From Rubrivivax sp. (lineage in GTDB: Bacteria; Pseudomonadota; Gammaproteobacteria; Burkholderiales; Burkholderiaceae_C): 64,000 nucleotides of DNA. The notes under the pieces were generated by a model. It had not been told where the DNA came from. It saw only the letters and a program-made list of their open reading frames with translations, and did not search any database. Of this stretch, positions 55,548 through 63,946 are shown piece after piece. Where the stretch lies: the NCBI GenBank assembly GCA_020248945.1, contig JADCGQ010000030.1, forward strand, positions 1 to 64,000. Direction: 5' to 3'. The translations under genes and the position numbers were made by a program. The first letter of the stretch is position 1, and every line of letters starts with the position of its first letter.

Positions 55548-55784
55548 ATGGACGCTGTGGGCAACTGGAAGTGGCTGGAGGCCGGCGCGCTGCTGGCCGC
55601 CGGCGCGGCGTTTGGCTGGTGGCAGTTGCGTGATGTGAAGCGCGCGCAGGCCGAGACCCGGCGCCGCAAGGCGCTCGAGCAGGCACAGGCCCAGACGGCG
55701 CCAGTGACTGCGTCGCCGCAGGTCGAAGCGCACACGCGCCCGACCCAGGCCCGCCAGGACCCGAAGGAAGGGCTGCACCCATGA
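55548..55784 (+). CDS. small single-helix membrane protein of unknown function
   Basis: The 78-residue protein has one hydrophobic helix (about residues 9-24, WLEAGALLAAGAAFGWW), a Arg/Lys/Glu/Gln-rich helical stretch and a polar tail. Its ATG stands 27 bases after crtB and its stop overlaps the next start as ATGA. I do not recognise it. It could be an accessory of carotenoid or photosystem assembly, from place only. Confidence 0.65.
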   Translation: MDAVGNWKWLEAGALLAAGAAFGWWQLRDVKRAQAETRRRKALEQAQAQTAPVTASPQVEAHTRPTQARQDPKEGLHP

Positions 55785-56233
55785 ACGGAACGCTGAAGAT
55801 CGTCCATCTGATGTGTGCGTGCCTGTTCCTGGGCAATGTCATCGTCAGCGGGGTCTGGGCCGCGATGGCGGAACGCACGCGCAACCACGCCGTGGTGCAG
55901 TTCAGCAACCGCATGGTGCTGATCACCGACCTCCTGTTCACGCTCACCGGCGCGCTCGGCGTGGTGATCACGGGGCACCTGATGGCCGTCCGATACGGCG
56001 GCGACACCGCGCACCCGTGGCTGACCTGGAGCTACGCGCTGTTCGGGCTGTCGGGCCTGATCTGGCTGCTGGTGCTGGTGCCGATCCAGCTCAAGCAGCG
56101 GCAGATGCTGCGCCGCACGACGCAGATCACGGCCGAGTACCTGCAGCTTTCGCGCACCTGGTACATCGCCGGCGGCCTGGCCACGGTGTTGCCGCTGCCC
56201 ATCCTCTACCTCATGGTCAACAAGGTCGCTTGA
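55781..56233 (+). CDS. DUF2269-type integral membrane protein
   Basis: The 150-residue protein has four membrane helices (about 8-27, 44-66, 80-100, 124-146) and resembles the DUF2269 family: KIVHLMCACLFLGNVIVSGVW, NRMVLITDLLFTLTGALGVVITGHLMA, LTWSYALFGLSGLIWLLVLVPIQ. Histidines in the first two helices (His9, near His70) could bind metal or heme. Its function is unknown. It is coupled by ATGA to the small protein gene and by TTGA to the SDR gene. Confidence 0.75.
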   Translation: MNGTLKIVHLMCACLFLGNVIVSGVWAAMAERTRNHAVVQFSNRMVLITDLLFTLTGALGVVITGHLMAVRYGGDTAHPWLTWSYALFGLSGLIWLLVLVPIQLKQRQMLRRTTQITAEYLQLSRTWYIAGGLATVLPLPILYLMVNKVA

Positions 56234-57183
56234 GCGCCAGGCCCAAGCTCGTGCTGCAAGACCGGGTGGTGCTGATCAGCGGCGCCGGCTCGGGCATCGG
56301 CGCCGCCGGCGCGATCGAGTTCGCGCGCCAGGGTGCCAGGCCGGTGCTGGTGGACGTCGACACCGACGGCCTCGCGCGCACCGCCGCGGCCGTAGCGGCG
56401 GCAGCACCTGGTGCGGCAAGTTCACCGCAGGGGCCAACCGCGCCCCTGTGCCTGCGCACCGACGTCACCCAGGCGGCCGCCAACCACGAGGCCGTGCAGG
56501 CCACGTTGGCGCGGTACGGCCGCATCGACATCGTCTGGGCCAATGCCGGCATCGCCTCGTTCGGCCCGCTGTCGCACACCGATCCGGCGGCCTTTGCGCG
56601 CTGCATCGATGTCAACGTGATGGGTACCTTCCATCTTGTGCGGGCCGCCCTGCCCTCGTTGCTGTCCACGCAAGGCTTTGTCGCCGTCACGGCCTCGGCG
56701 GCCTCGTTCGCGCACGCGCCGCTGATGTCGGCTTACGCCGCCAGCAAGGCCGCCGTCGAGGCCCTGTGCAATGCCTGGCGCATCGAGCTGCATGCCCACG
56801 GCGTGGGCGTGGCGGCCATCCACCCCCACTGGGTGCGAACGGCCCTCATCGACGAGGGCAGCCTGCACCCGGCCTTCGTTCGACTGCGCCGCAGCATGCC
56901 GGCCGTCATGAACCGCGAGCTGCCAGCCGAAGACGCGGCGCGGCTGATCGTCAAGGGCATCGCCGCGCGACAGCGACGCATCTGGGTGCCAGGCTGGGTG
57001 CGCTGGCTGCATTGGCTCAGGCCACTGCTGCACACGGAGGCCGGTGAGCGCGCCAGCCTGCAGGCCGCGCCCGACATGGAGGCGCTGTACCTCCAGGGGC
57101 TGGCTGCCGAGGGCGCGCTGGCATCGTCGTTCGGCCCACGCGAACGCGAACGGGCCTTGCAACGATCGGCCGAGCCCTCTTGA
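56230..57183 (+). CDS. short-chain dehydrogenase/reductase (SDR)
   Basis: A classical SDR of about 317 residues: nucleotide-binding SGAGSGIGAAGAIEFA, NAGIASFGPL, and the catalytic TASAASFAHAPLMSAYAASKAAV with Ser, Tyr and Lys. The tail (ARQRRIWVPGWVRWLHWLRPLLH) has a membrane-facing amphipathic character, as in lipid-active SDRs. No ATG precedes the conserved domain; the TTG at 56230 overlaps the stop of the DUF2269 gene as TTGA, and GTG at 56251 is an alternative. The place in the carotenoid cluster suggests a lipid or isoprenoid substrate, but this is inference. Confidence 0.85.
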   Translation: MSARPKLVLQDRVVLISGAGSGIGAAGAIEFARQGARPVLVDVDTDGLARTAAAVAAAAPGAASSPQGPTAPLCLRTDVTQAAANHEAVQATLARYGRIDIVWANAGIASFGPLSHTDPAAFARCIDVNVMGTFHLVRAALPSLLSTQGFVAVTASAASFAHAPLMSAYAASKAAVEALCNAWRIELHAHGVGVAAIHPHWVRTALIDEGSLHPAFVRLRRSMPAVMNRELPAEDAARLIVKGIAARQRRIWVPGWVRWLHWLRPLLHTEAGERASLQAAPDMEALYLQGLAAEGALASSFGPRERERALQRSAEPS

Positions 57184-57195
57184 GGGGCCCGCTCT

Positions 57196-58410
57196 TCAGC
57201 GTCGGCGCGGCATGCGCCAGGGCAGCATCAGCCGCACCGGCAAGGACACCAAGCGCGGCAGATCCAGCGTCTCGTGCACCGAGGTCACCTGTTCGCCCAA
57301 CAGGCCGCTGCTGAGCAGCGAGCGCACGTAGAACGGCGTGTCCTCCAGCGTCTGCTCCACCCGTGCCGGTGTACCGGGTTCGGTGCGCATGGTGCGGGGC
57401 AAGCCCCACTTGCTGCGCGGCAGGCGCTGGCGCGGCGGTGGCTCGAAGGCGTGGGCGCTGCCATCGGGCGCGAAGCGCTGCGCGATCACGCGCTCGGCAC
57501 CTTGGCAGGGGCGCACGTCGTAGATCACCGCCGTGCTGCCATCGGCCAGGCCGGCGCGTGACCAGTCCCACTCCAGGAATCCGCGATCCACCGGCTCGTC
57601 GCCTTCGTTGCTGTCGAGGTAGGCGTGGCCGCTCCATCGCGCCGCGGGATCGCTGAGCGAGACCTCCACGCGCGCCACTGGCGCGATCGGGCCCCAGCGA
57701 TGGCGGCCCAGTGCGTCGAGCCCGGTGACGAAGCGGCACAGCGCCTGCGGCAGCACCCGCACCTGACCGCGAACGCGGCGCGGCAGCGGCACCGACCATT
57801 CGTCGAGATCGAAGACGAGCGCGCTGCCGTCCCAGCGCAGACTGCTGGGCCCGACGACAAACTCATGGGCACTGCGCTGCATCGAGTGGCGGCTGCGCTC
57901 GGTCATGGTCCAGCGCCGGCCGGCCCGGCCATAGAGTGCCACGTTGATGGCGCAGTGGTTTTCGGGCTCGGGGCGGCCGAGCCCGCGTGCCAGGGCGTAA
58001 TACGGCGAGAAGACGCTGCCGACGAAGGCGATCAGGCTCAGCGCGTGCTGGCGATCGTCGCTGATGGCATCGAGGTACCACCAGAGATAACCACCCGGCG
58101 CGACCGGCTGGTCGAATCGAGGCGAGCCATCAGCGTGGCGGCCGCCAAACGGCCCGACATCGCCGCCATCGGCACCCCCGGCCCCGGGTGCACGCTGCCC
58201 CCCACCAGGTACAGCCCCGGCAGGCGGCTCTGCGCGCCCTCGCGCCGGAACGCCGACATCCAGCCGTGTGTCGCCGCGCCGTACAGCGCCCCACCCGTCG
58301 CCGGGAACAGCCGGTTGAACTCCGTCGGCGTCGTACGCTGCACCTGGTGCGGCTGGGGCCGGATGGTCAAGCCGCATCGGCGCAGCAGAGCCAGGCTGCG
58401 GGTTTCGCAT
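57196..58410 (-). CDS. crtC: hydroxyneurosporene synthase / carotenoid 1,2-hydratase CrtC, start unresolved
   Basis: CrtC adds water to the 1,2 double bond of neurosporene or lycopene. The family region begins near 58115 (RFDQPVAPGGYLWWYLDAISDD) and includes LSLIAFVGSVFSPYYA, HCAINVALYGRAGRRWTMTER and WDWSRAGLADGSTAVIYDVRPCQG. The frame is open to the ATG at 58410 (404 residues), but 58377 is the last in-frame ATG and there is no ATG, GTG or TTG between it and the conserved start. The extra N-terminus overlaps crtD in another frame for over 300 bases and looks like its shadow (Gly/Pro/Ala-rich). So either the long form is real, a non-standard start is used, or a frame change links crtD and crtC. 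Confidence 0.85.
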   Translation of the reverse strand: MRNPQPGSAAPMRLDHPAPAAPGAAYDADGVQPAVPGDGWGAVRRGDTRLDVGVPARGRAEPPAGAVPGGGQRAPGAGGADGGDVGPFGGRHADGSPRFDQPVAPGGYLWWYLDAISDDRQHALSLIAFVGSVFSPYYALARGLGRPEPENHCAINVALYGRAGRRWTMTERSRHSMQRSAHEFVVGPSSLRWDGSALVFDLDEWSVPLPRRVRGQVRVLPQALCRFVTGLDALGRHRWGPIAPVARVEVSLSDPAARWSGHAYLDSNEGDEPVDRGFLEWDWSRAGLADGSTAVIYDVRPCQGAERVIAQRFAPDGSAHAFEPPPRQRLPRSKWGLPRTMRTEPGTPARVEQTLEDTPFYVRSLLSSGLLGEQVTSVHETLDLPRLVSLPVRLMLPWRMPRRR

Positions 58411-59636
58411 GACTCGATCTCCTCGGCAGGAAAGTAAGCATCATCGCCACAGGCTGGCGCATTGACCAGGGCCAGCATGCGCTCGGCACCGTCGGGTTGC
58501 CATGCGCCTGCGGCATCGTCTCGGGGGGCGGCCCTGTCCTGTGCGCAGAGGTACACCGTGCCCTGGCGTGGCAGGCGGCGGTGGCGGAAGATGTCTTCGA
58601 ACTCGCTGGCGTAATCGCGATCGAAGAAGACGTTGTGATACGCCAGAGGAAAGCCTTCCGCCTGGCAGTGCATGCTCCAGGTCACGGCCGACAGTGAACG
58701 CCGCGCCGCCGGCACGGGCGCTGTGGCCCCTTGTGCATCGGCACCCAGCAGCCCCGCAGACAGCGCCGCCGCGTCGCCATTGAACACCACCGAATCGGCC
58801 TCGAACAAGCGCCCATCCACCAGCTGCACGCCGGCGGCGCGGCCGTCGCGCACGACGATGCGCTGCACCGTCTGCCCACAATGCAAGGCCACCCCTCGCC
58901 GCTGCGCGTGTGCGGCCAAGGCGCAGGCCAGCCCGTGCAGGCCGCCGTCGACCGCCCAGACCCCGTCCATCTCCACCTGCGCGATCAGCATCAGCGTGGC
59001 CGGCGCCAGCCACGGGCTCGCGCCGCAGTAGGTGGCATAGCGGCCGAACAGCTGCTGCAGTCGGGGATCGTGGAAGTGGCGCGCCAGGCTGCGCCACAGG
59101 CTGGCCATCGGGCCCAGCGCCGTCAGCCTGGCCAGGCCTTGTGGGCCGAGGTCGCGCACCATGCTCAACAGACTGGGCCGCTGCGAGCGGATGTAGGGCC
59201 CTTCGAGGGTGGCGTAGAGCTGCCGGGCCTCGCGGCAGAAAGCCTGGAACCGCCGGGCTTCGGCGGGCCCCGCGAACTCGCCGATGGCCTCGGTCGACAA
59301 CTCGGGGTTGGCGTGCAGGTCCAGTCGTGTGCCGTCATCGGCCCAGGCATGGCGCGCCAGCAGTGGCAAGGCACGCACGTCGACCAGCGTCTGCAGTGAA
59401 CTGCCGGTTTCGGCCAGGATCTGGTCGAACACCCAGCGCATCGTGAACACCGTCGGCCCGCTGTCGATGGCGGCGCCGTCGACACGGAGCTGCCGCATCT
59501 TGCCGCCGGGTGCGGCCTGGCTCTCGAGCAACGTCACGGCCAGGCCTCGCTGGGCCAGCAACAGGGCACAGACGATGCCGCCGATGCCCGCCCCGACAAC
59601 GACCACGCGGTGCTCGCGCAAGGCGGCCTCAGCCAT
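58038..59636 (-). CDS. crtD: methoxyneurosporene dehydrogenase (hydroxyneurosporene desaturase) CrtD
   Basis: CrtD removes hydrogens at C3,4 of hydroxylated carotenoids. The ATG at 59636 gives 532 residues, overlapping crtA by eight bases. The FAD motif is VVVGAGIGGIVCALLLAQRG, then GGKMRQLRVDGAAIDSGPTVFTMRWVFD, and the CrtI-type end GLYLVGGSVHPGPGVPMAAMSGRLAAA. The 30 residues after that (RSRRVVISGGTSMPSATIASTR) run into the crtC region and are not family-like, suggesting that the true protein end has drifted or a frame change occurs here. Confidence 0.94.
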   Translation of the reverse strand: MAEAALREHRVVVVGAGIGGIVCALLLAQRGLAVTLLESQAAPGGKMRQLRVDGAAIDSGPTVFTMRWVFDQILAETGSSLQTLVDVRALPLLARHAWADDGTRLDLHANPELSTEAIGEFAGPAEARRFQAFCREARQLYATLEGPYIRSQRPSLLSMVRDLGPQGLARLTALGPMASLWRSLARHFHDPRLQQLFGRYATYCGASPWLAPATLMLIAQVEMDGVWAVDGGLHGLACALAAHAQRRGVALHCGQTVQRIVVRDGRAAGVQLVDGRLFEADSVVFNGDAAALSAGLLGADAQGATAPVPAARRSLSAVTWSMHCQAEGFPLAYHNVFFDRDYASEFEDIFRHRRLPRQGTVYLCAQDRAAPRDDAAGAWQPDGAERMLALVNAPACGDDAYFPAEEIESCETRSLALLRRCGLTIRPQPHQVQRTTPTEFNRLFPATGGALYGAATHGWMSAFRREGAQSRLPGLYLVGGSVHPGPGVPMAAMSGRLAAATLMARLDSTSRSRRVVISGGTSMPSATIASTR

Positions 59637-60450
59637 CGTGCGTGCCTTGCGTCTCGCGCTCAGCCGTCCAGTTCCAGTGCCGACCCCGCCACTGCCCTTG
59701 CACCGACAGAGGCACGAAGCGCACGAACATGCTCTCGCTGAAGAAGCCGCCAGCGGCACTGGCACGGATGGCCTGCAGGTGGGCACCGCTGCGGGCATAG
59801 GCGTCCATCGACGCCTGGTCTTCCCAGAGGCTGAAGGTGCACTGCCGCAGCAGCGGCGCCTCGCCCAGGCCTACCGCGAGCTGGCAGCCGGCGGCGCCAG
59901 CCAGCGCCTCTTCGGCAGCTGGCGATCGGCGCCAGAACGGCCAGGCCTTGGTGGGCTTGATCGAGGCCCGGGTCAGGGACGCCACCAGGCCTGTGGCGGG
60001 CACGGCGCGAGTCGGCGCAATCCCCTTCTCAGACCAGCTGCCCCGGCTGGAAGTGGCGCGCAGCACCAGGACCAGGTGTTCGCGGCTGCGCTGCCGCAGT
60101 TGCTGGGCGCGCGTGCCGTGGGCCAGAAACACGGCCGCTGCATCGAGGCCATCGAACACCGCAAAGAGCCCTTGGCGCGACCAGCTCGGCTTGAGCCCGA
60201 AACCGCCTTCGTAGCCGCTGCCCAGGACCTTGGCAAAGACGAGACCTGGCACATCTGCCAGGGCAGAGCCACCGCGCGCCACGCTGCGCCAACCCCAGCT
60301 TCGCCAGCCCGGAGCCATGTCGCTGAGCAGCAGTACCACCACATCGTCGCGTGGTGGCGAAACGGCAGCCGTTCGCGACAGCGGCGACGCCGCCAACAGA
60401 TCAGGCTGGGAAGACACAGCCAAGCGGGCCCTTGTGGTCGGTTCGATCAC
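59629..60450 (-). CDS. crtA: spheroidene monooxygenase CrtA
   Basis: CrtA converts spheroidene to spheroidenone with O2. The 273-residue protein begins with a GTG at 60450; the next in-frame ATG would cut into conserved sequence. Family blocks: LGSGYEGGFGLKPSWSRQGLFAVFD, SLTRASIKPTKAWPFWRRSP, QCTFSLWEDQASMDAYARSGAH and GFFSESMFVRFVPL. It is the first carotenoid gene after pufC, and overlaps crtD by eight bases. Confidence 0.94.
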   Translation of the reverse strand: MIEPTTRARLAVSSQPDLLAASPLSRTAAVSPPRDDVVVLLLSDMAPGWRSWGWRSVARGGSALADVPGLVFAKVLGSGYEGGFGLKPSWSRQGLFAVFDGLDAAAVFLAHGTRAQQLRQRSREHLVLVLRATSSRGSWSEKGIAPTRAVPATGLVASLTRASIKPTKAWPFWRRSPAAEEALAGAAGCQLAVGLGEAPLLRQCTFSLWEDQASMDAYARSGAHLQAIRASAAGGFFSESMFVRFVPLSVQGQWRGRHWNWTAERETQGTHDG

Positions 60451-60498
60451 CTTCGGCCCCGATCAGCTGTTGGCGGCTGGCGAGGCTTCAAGCCCGGA

Positions 60499-60512
60499 GC
60501 TGCCTGAGCAGC
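60499..60512 (-). terminator. hairpin between pufC and crtA
   Basis: GCTGC-TCAG-GCAGC (minus strand) is a perfect 5-bp stem in the 95-base gap. A second short one (GGCTT/AAGCC) follows. No T-tract is present, so it could partly block reading into crtADC or shape mRNA decay rather than end transcription. Confidence 0.35.
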
Positions 60513-60545
60513 CGCGGAGTTGAGTGCCTACGCCGGCCGGCCCCA

Positions 60546-61925
60546 CTACTTGAGCGTCACCGACACGCGTCGGGCTGCCGGATCTTCGCCGGCGAGGTTG
60601 GCCTCGGCCGACAGCGGCTTCTCGAGCACCACGCGGTCGGCCTGCACGCCAGCCGCCACCAGCGCATCTCGCACGCTCATCGCGCGCTGCTTGGCCAGTT
60701 CCTGATTGGCAGCCAGTTCACCGCTGGCCGAGTGGTACCCCGACACGGTTGCCTTCAGACGCGGCTGTGAGCTCATCGATGCGATCAACTGGCCCAGCCC
60801 CTTGGCCTGATCGCCTTCGAGTGCACCCGAGCCGACGCCGAAGTACAGCACCGAGCGCAGAGCTTCGTCCACCGGAGCCGGCAGCGACACAAAGGGCTTG
60901 AGTGCCGCCAGCAGTTCGGGGTGGTCCTTGACCATCTGCGCGCCCAGAAGCGGCTTGTTCACACCCTGGTGGCATGTGGCGCAGTTGACCTTGGCCACGT
61001 CGCCCTTGGGGCCGAGGCGGTTGCTCGGGAAGGTGCCCGTCAGCGGCTCGAGGTACTCGTTGTTCACCGCTCGGGCCATGCGGATGCCATGCCACGCCGT
61101 GGTCCGCTGAGGCGGGGCATCGTCCCATCCCTGGAAGTTGCGCGTGTTGTGGCAGAAGGTGCAGTTAACGCCCAGTGAATTGGACATGTGCACCATCAGC
61201 GAGAACGTATGCTCAGCCTGCTTGGTGGTGGTGCGGTTGAATGCGTCGCCTGTGGCACGCAAGGCCTGGGTGCCTTCGACGCGGATCGGCTTGTCCTCTT
61301 TCAGGTAGGGCGTGAACGGGTCGAAGGGCAAGGAGCTCAGGCCCACCGACGGCGACGCCTGGTTCTGGCCCGCCAGATCACCCATCACCGAATTGGCCGC
61401 GTACTTCCGATCTGGCGGAGCGAACCAGACCTCTGCCGGCACGGCCTCGCCACGATGGCAGGTGTAGCAGGTGACGCCGGTGCTGCCGACGTGGGTCTTC
61501 CACTTGTCGTTGACCGACTGCGTCATCTGGATCATGCGGCGCGCCACGACCTTGGTGTACTTGCTGTCATCGGCCAGGTTGGCGGGGTTGTGGCAGTAGT
61601 TGCAACCCTGCTTGGGCGCCACCCACTCGGTGATGGACACCATGTGGCGCGTGAACTCACCCACGGACAGGTTGCCCAGCACCTTGACGTTCTGGTAGAC
61701 CTGCCCTGCCCGCGGACCATCGCCGGACGCTGGCGCCGGCGATGCCGGCGCCTGGTTGGCGATCACGGTCTTGGCGTCGATGCGCGGGTTGTTCACCTGC
61801 TCCATGCCCGTGCCGCGGTAGCCATTCTGGACCGCCGTGACGGGCGGTCGCTCGCAACCGGCCAGCAACACGGCCGCCAGGCCTGCGGCCAGCAGCGGGA
61901 GGACTCTCTTCATCAGGCGGCTCAT
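60546..61925 (-). CDS. pufC: reaction-centre tetraheme cytochrome subunit PufC with C-terminal OmpA-like domain
   Basis: PufC rereduces the special pair from the periplasmic side. From the ATG at 61925 (ATGA overlap with pufM) it has 459 residues: lipoprotein signal with lipobox LAGC (Cys24), then four c-type hemes at CNYCH (108), CYTCH (153), CTFCH (255) and CATCH (315), with Met ligands in the preceding helices. After the last heme, where PufC normally ends, residues about 355-459 form an OmpA-like domain: [60 protein letters not shown]. The Arg (414) used for peptidoglycan is present, the Asp is Ser399. Confidence 0.96.
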   Translation of the reverse strand: MSRLMKRVLPLLAAGLAAVLLAGCERPPVTAVQNGYRGTGMEQVNNPRIDAKTVIANQAPASPAPASGDGPRAGQVYQNVKVLGNLSVGEFTRHMVSITEWVAPKQGCNYCHNPANLADDSKYTKVVARRMIQMTQSVNDKWKTHVGSTGVTCYTCHRGEAVPAEVWFAPPDRKYAANSVMGDLAGQNQASPSVGLSSLPFDPFTPYLKEDKPIRVEGTQALRATGDAFNRTTTKQAEHTFSLMVHMSNSLGVNCTFCHNTRNFQGWDDAPPQRTTAWHGIRMARAVNNEYLEPLTGTFPSNRLGPKGDVAKVNCATCHQGVNKPLLGAQMVKDHPELLAALKPFVSLPAPVDEALRSVLYFGVGSGALEGDQAKGLGQLIASMSSQPRLKATVSGYHSASGELAANQELAKQRAMSVRDALVAAGVQADRVVLEKPLSAEANLAGEDPAARRVSVTLK

Positions 61926-62923
61926 GGCTTGACTCCCATCGAGAGGGCGGGATCGATGCCGGCGGGCCAGTAGGCCGGATAGGACGGCACGACACCGTGC
62001 TTCATCGACCACAGATACCAGTTGTCGACCACCGTGCCCGTGAGCAGGATGCCGATGCCGCCGACCAGCGGACACAACACCGCGAACCACCAGGCCCATC
62101 GGTGGATGGACTCCATCGTCGCGTTGAAGCCCATGGTCCAGCGCCAGAACAGTGCCGCACGTTCGCTGGCCGTGCCGCGGTCGATGATCTGTTCGATCTC
62201 GCGTTCACCACCGAAGCGGCTGACGGCCAGGATGGTGGCACCGTGCATTGCGAACAACAGCACCGAGCCGTACAGGAACACGATCGACAGCGCGTGGAAC
62301 GGGTTGTAGAACAGGTTGCCGTAGCGCAGCGAGATGGCGGTCACCCAGTCCAGGTGCGGGAAGATGCCGAATGGCACCGCCTCACTCCAGCTGCCCATGA
62401 GGATGGGCCTGAAGAAGCCACACACCAGGTACAACCAGATGGCCGCTGCGAAGGCCCAGGCGATGTGGGTGCCCATGCCGAGCTGGCGCGCTCGCCGATA
62501 CGTTCGCACCCACCACAGGATCATGCTGGTGGTGAGCAGGAAGCCGACGATCAGCCACCAGCCACCTTGGGCCAAGGGCGGGAACGACAGGCCAAAGGCA
62601 GGCGGCGGCGGCTCGAGTGCCAGCCAGAACAACTGGCGGATCAACTGCAGCGGGCTCCAGTCCACGCTGGCCAGCATGTTGAAGCCGATGATGTTGAACG
62701 CCAGCGTGCCGAACACCAGCGAGGCCACGCCCAAGCCACCCAGGTAGACGGGTCCGATCTGCGCGTTGCCGATGCGGCCTAGCAGGTGGATCAGGAAAGG
62801 TTTGCCGCTGCGTCGCCAGTCACCCAGCGGTAGTGCGGGTCCATCGTGCACCGGCCCTGTGGGCTGCACGGCGGTGAGCATGTTCTGGTTCTCGATCGAG
62901 AACAGCGGTTGGAACTGAGCCAT
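61922..62923 (-). CDS. pufM: reaction centre subunit M
   Basis: The M subunit binds pigments and QA in the membrane with five helices. The 333-residue protein has the family blocks [39 protein letters not shown] with the special-pair and iron His, [42 protein letters not shown] with the iron Glu and His, and [13 protein letters not shown] ribosome site (CAGGAGAC) stands before the ATG. It overlaps pufC as ATGA and follows pufL by 57 bases. Confidence 0.98.
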   Translation of the reverse strand: MAQFQPLFSIENQNMLTAVQPTGPVHDGPALPLGDWRRSGKPFLIHLLGRIGNAQIGPVYLGGLGVASLVFGTLAFNIIGFNMLASVDWSPLQLIRQLFWLALEPPPPAFGLSFPPLAQGGWWLIVGFLLTTSMILWWVRTYRRARQLGMGTHIAWAFAAAIWLYLVCGFFRPILMGSWSEAVPFGIFPHLDWVTAISLRYGNLFYNPFHALSIVFLYGSVLLFAMHGATILAVSRFGGEREIEQIIDRGTASERAALFWRWTMGFNATMESIHRWAWWFAVLCPLVGGIGILLTGTVVDNWYLWSMKHGVVPSYPAYWPAGIDPALSMGVKP

Positions 62924-62980
62924 GTGAACGGTCTCCTGGCTTTGCGTCTATGGGTTTCCGTGTCTTGGGGCGGCCGTGAC

Positions 62981-63808
62981 TCAATGGCCCCAGATCGGCA
63001 GGTTCAGCCACCAGCCCCACCATTCGGGCCAGCCGCGGGTCCAGAAGGGCCCGCTCACAACGATGCACAGTGCAGCGAACCACACCGAGGTGAGTGCCAG
63101 CAACAGGCCCAGGCGGTGAATGCCCAGCGTGCCCACCGAGTAGCCGATGAAGTCGCGGAAGAAGGTGTCTTCGTGCTCCGGCGTCTTCACGACCTCGCCC
63201 TTGCCGGGGTTGGTGGAGCTCAGCACCAGGCCGCCGTGCATCGACAGCGCCAGCGTCGTGGCGAAGAACAGGCTTGCCGCGATGCCATGCCAGGGGTTGT
63301 AGTGGAAGTGCAGGTACTGGTAGGCGACGTTGCTGACCCAGTCGAGGTGGCTGTAGATGCCGTAGGGGAAGGCATGCCCCCACGCGCCCATCAGCACCGG
63401 CCGGATGACCTGCAACGTTGCATAGGCGAAGATCGCGAACGCAAACGCGAACGGCACGTGGTAGCCCATGCCCAGCTTGTTGCAGATCTCCACCTCGCGC
63501 AGCATCCAGGACAAGAACGCTCCCAGCGCGCAGACGGTGATGATCTGCCAAAGGCCGCCCTCGTTGAGCGGCGCCATCGCCAGCCCGTAACTGAGATCAG
63601 GCGGGGCGATGTTGATCTGCCAGATGTTCCAGGTGCCGCCTTGAACGGCACCCCAGATGATCATGGCTGTTCCCAGCAGTGAGAAGAACGCCGTTGTGAC
63701 GCCAAAGAAGCCGACATAGAACGGGCCGACCCAGAAGTCGAACAGGTCGCCTCCGATGAGGGTTCCGCCGCGAACGCGGTACTTCCGTTCAAAACTCAGC
63801 ATGGCCAT
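62981..63808 (-). CDS. pufL: reaction centre subunit L
   Basis: The L subunit holds the active pigment branch and QB. The 275-residue protein starts [36 protein letters not shown] and has [68 protein letters not shown] with the special-pair His, and [20 protein letters not shown] with the iron His. A strong GGAGGA stands before the start, adjoining a 7-bp hairpin. Confidence 0.98.
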   Translation of the reverse strand: MAMLSFERKYRVRGGTLIGGDLFDFWVGPFYVGFFGVTTAFFSLLGTAMIIWGAVQGGTWNIWQINIAPPDLSYGLAMAPLNEGGLWQIITVCALGAFLSWMLREVEICNKLGMGYHVPFAFAFAIFAYATLQVIRPVLMGAWGHAFPYGIYSHLDWVSNVAYQYLHFHYNPWHGIAASLFFATTLALSMHGGLVLSSTNPGKGEVVKTPEHEDTFFRDFIGYSVGTLGIHRLGLLLALTSVWFAALCIVVSGPFWTRGWPEWWGWWLNLPIWGH

Positions 63809-63820
63809 GTTGATTCCTCC

Positions 63821-63838
63821 AGCCCGTCACGACGGGCT
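63821..63838 (-). promoter_or_regulatory. hairpin touching the pufL ribosome-binding site
   Basis: On the minus strand AGCCCGT-CGTG-ACGGGCT is a perfect 7-bp stem with a 4-base loop. Its 3' arm directly adjoins the GGAGGA that serves pufL. It may slow translation of pufL or protect the pufLM message from decay. Confidence 0.55.
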
Positions 63839-63904
63839 TGCGCACTGCATGGGCGAAATGGTTCGAGGAGCCGGATGGCGGCAGGTGCGACGCGGACCGA
63901 GGTC

Positions 63905-63936
63905 TGCGTGGTTACGCACCTGCCGCTACCGGCAGG
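63905..63936 (-). promoter_or_regulatory. tandem hairpins between pufA and pufL
   Basis: Two adjoining perfect stems lie just after the pufA stop on the minus strand: CCTGCC-GGTAGC-GGCAGG (63936-63919) and TGCGT-AACC-ACGCA (63918-63905). In Rhodobacter puf mRNA, hairpins at this place stop 3' exonuclease decay and make the pufBA part more stable than pufLM, giving more LH1 than reaction centre. I infer the same role here. Confidence 0.6.
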
Positions 63937-63946
63937 GCGACAGCCC

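Noticed and set aside
55781-56233. TspO (carotenoid regulatory tryptophan-rich protein) after crtB
   Set aside because: The protein has four helices and few of the Trp/Tyr residues typical of TspO; DUF2269 fits better.
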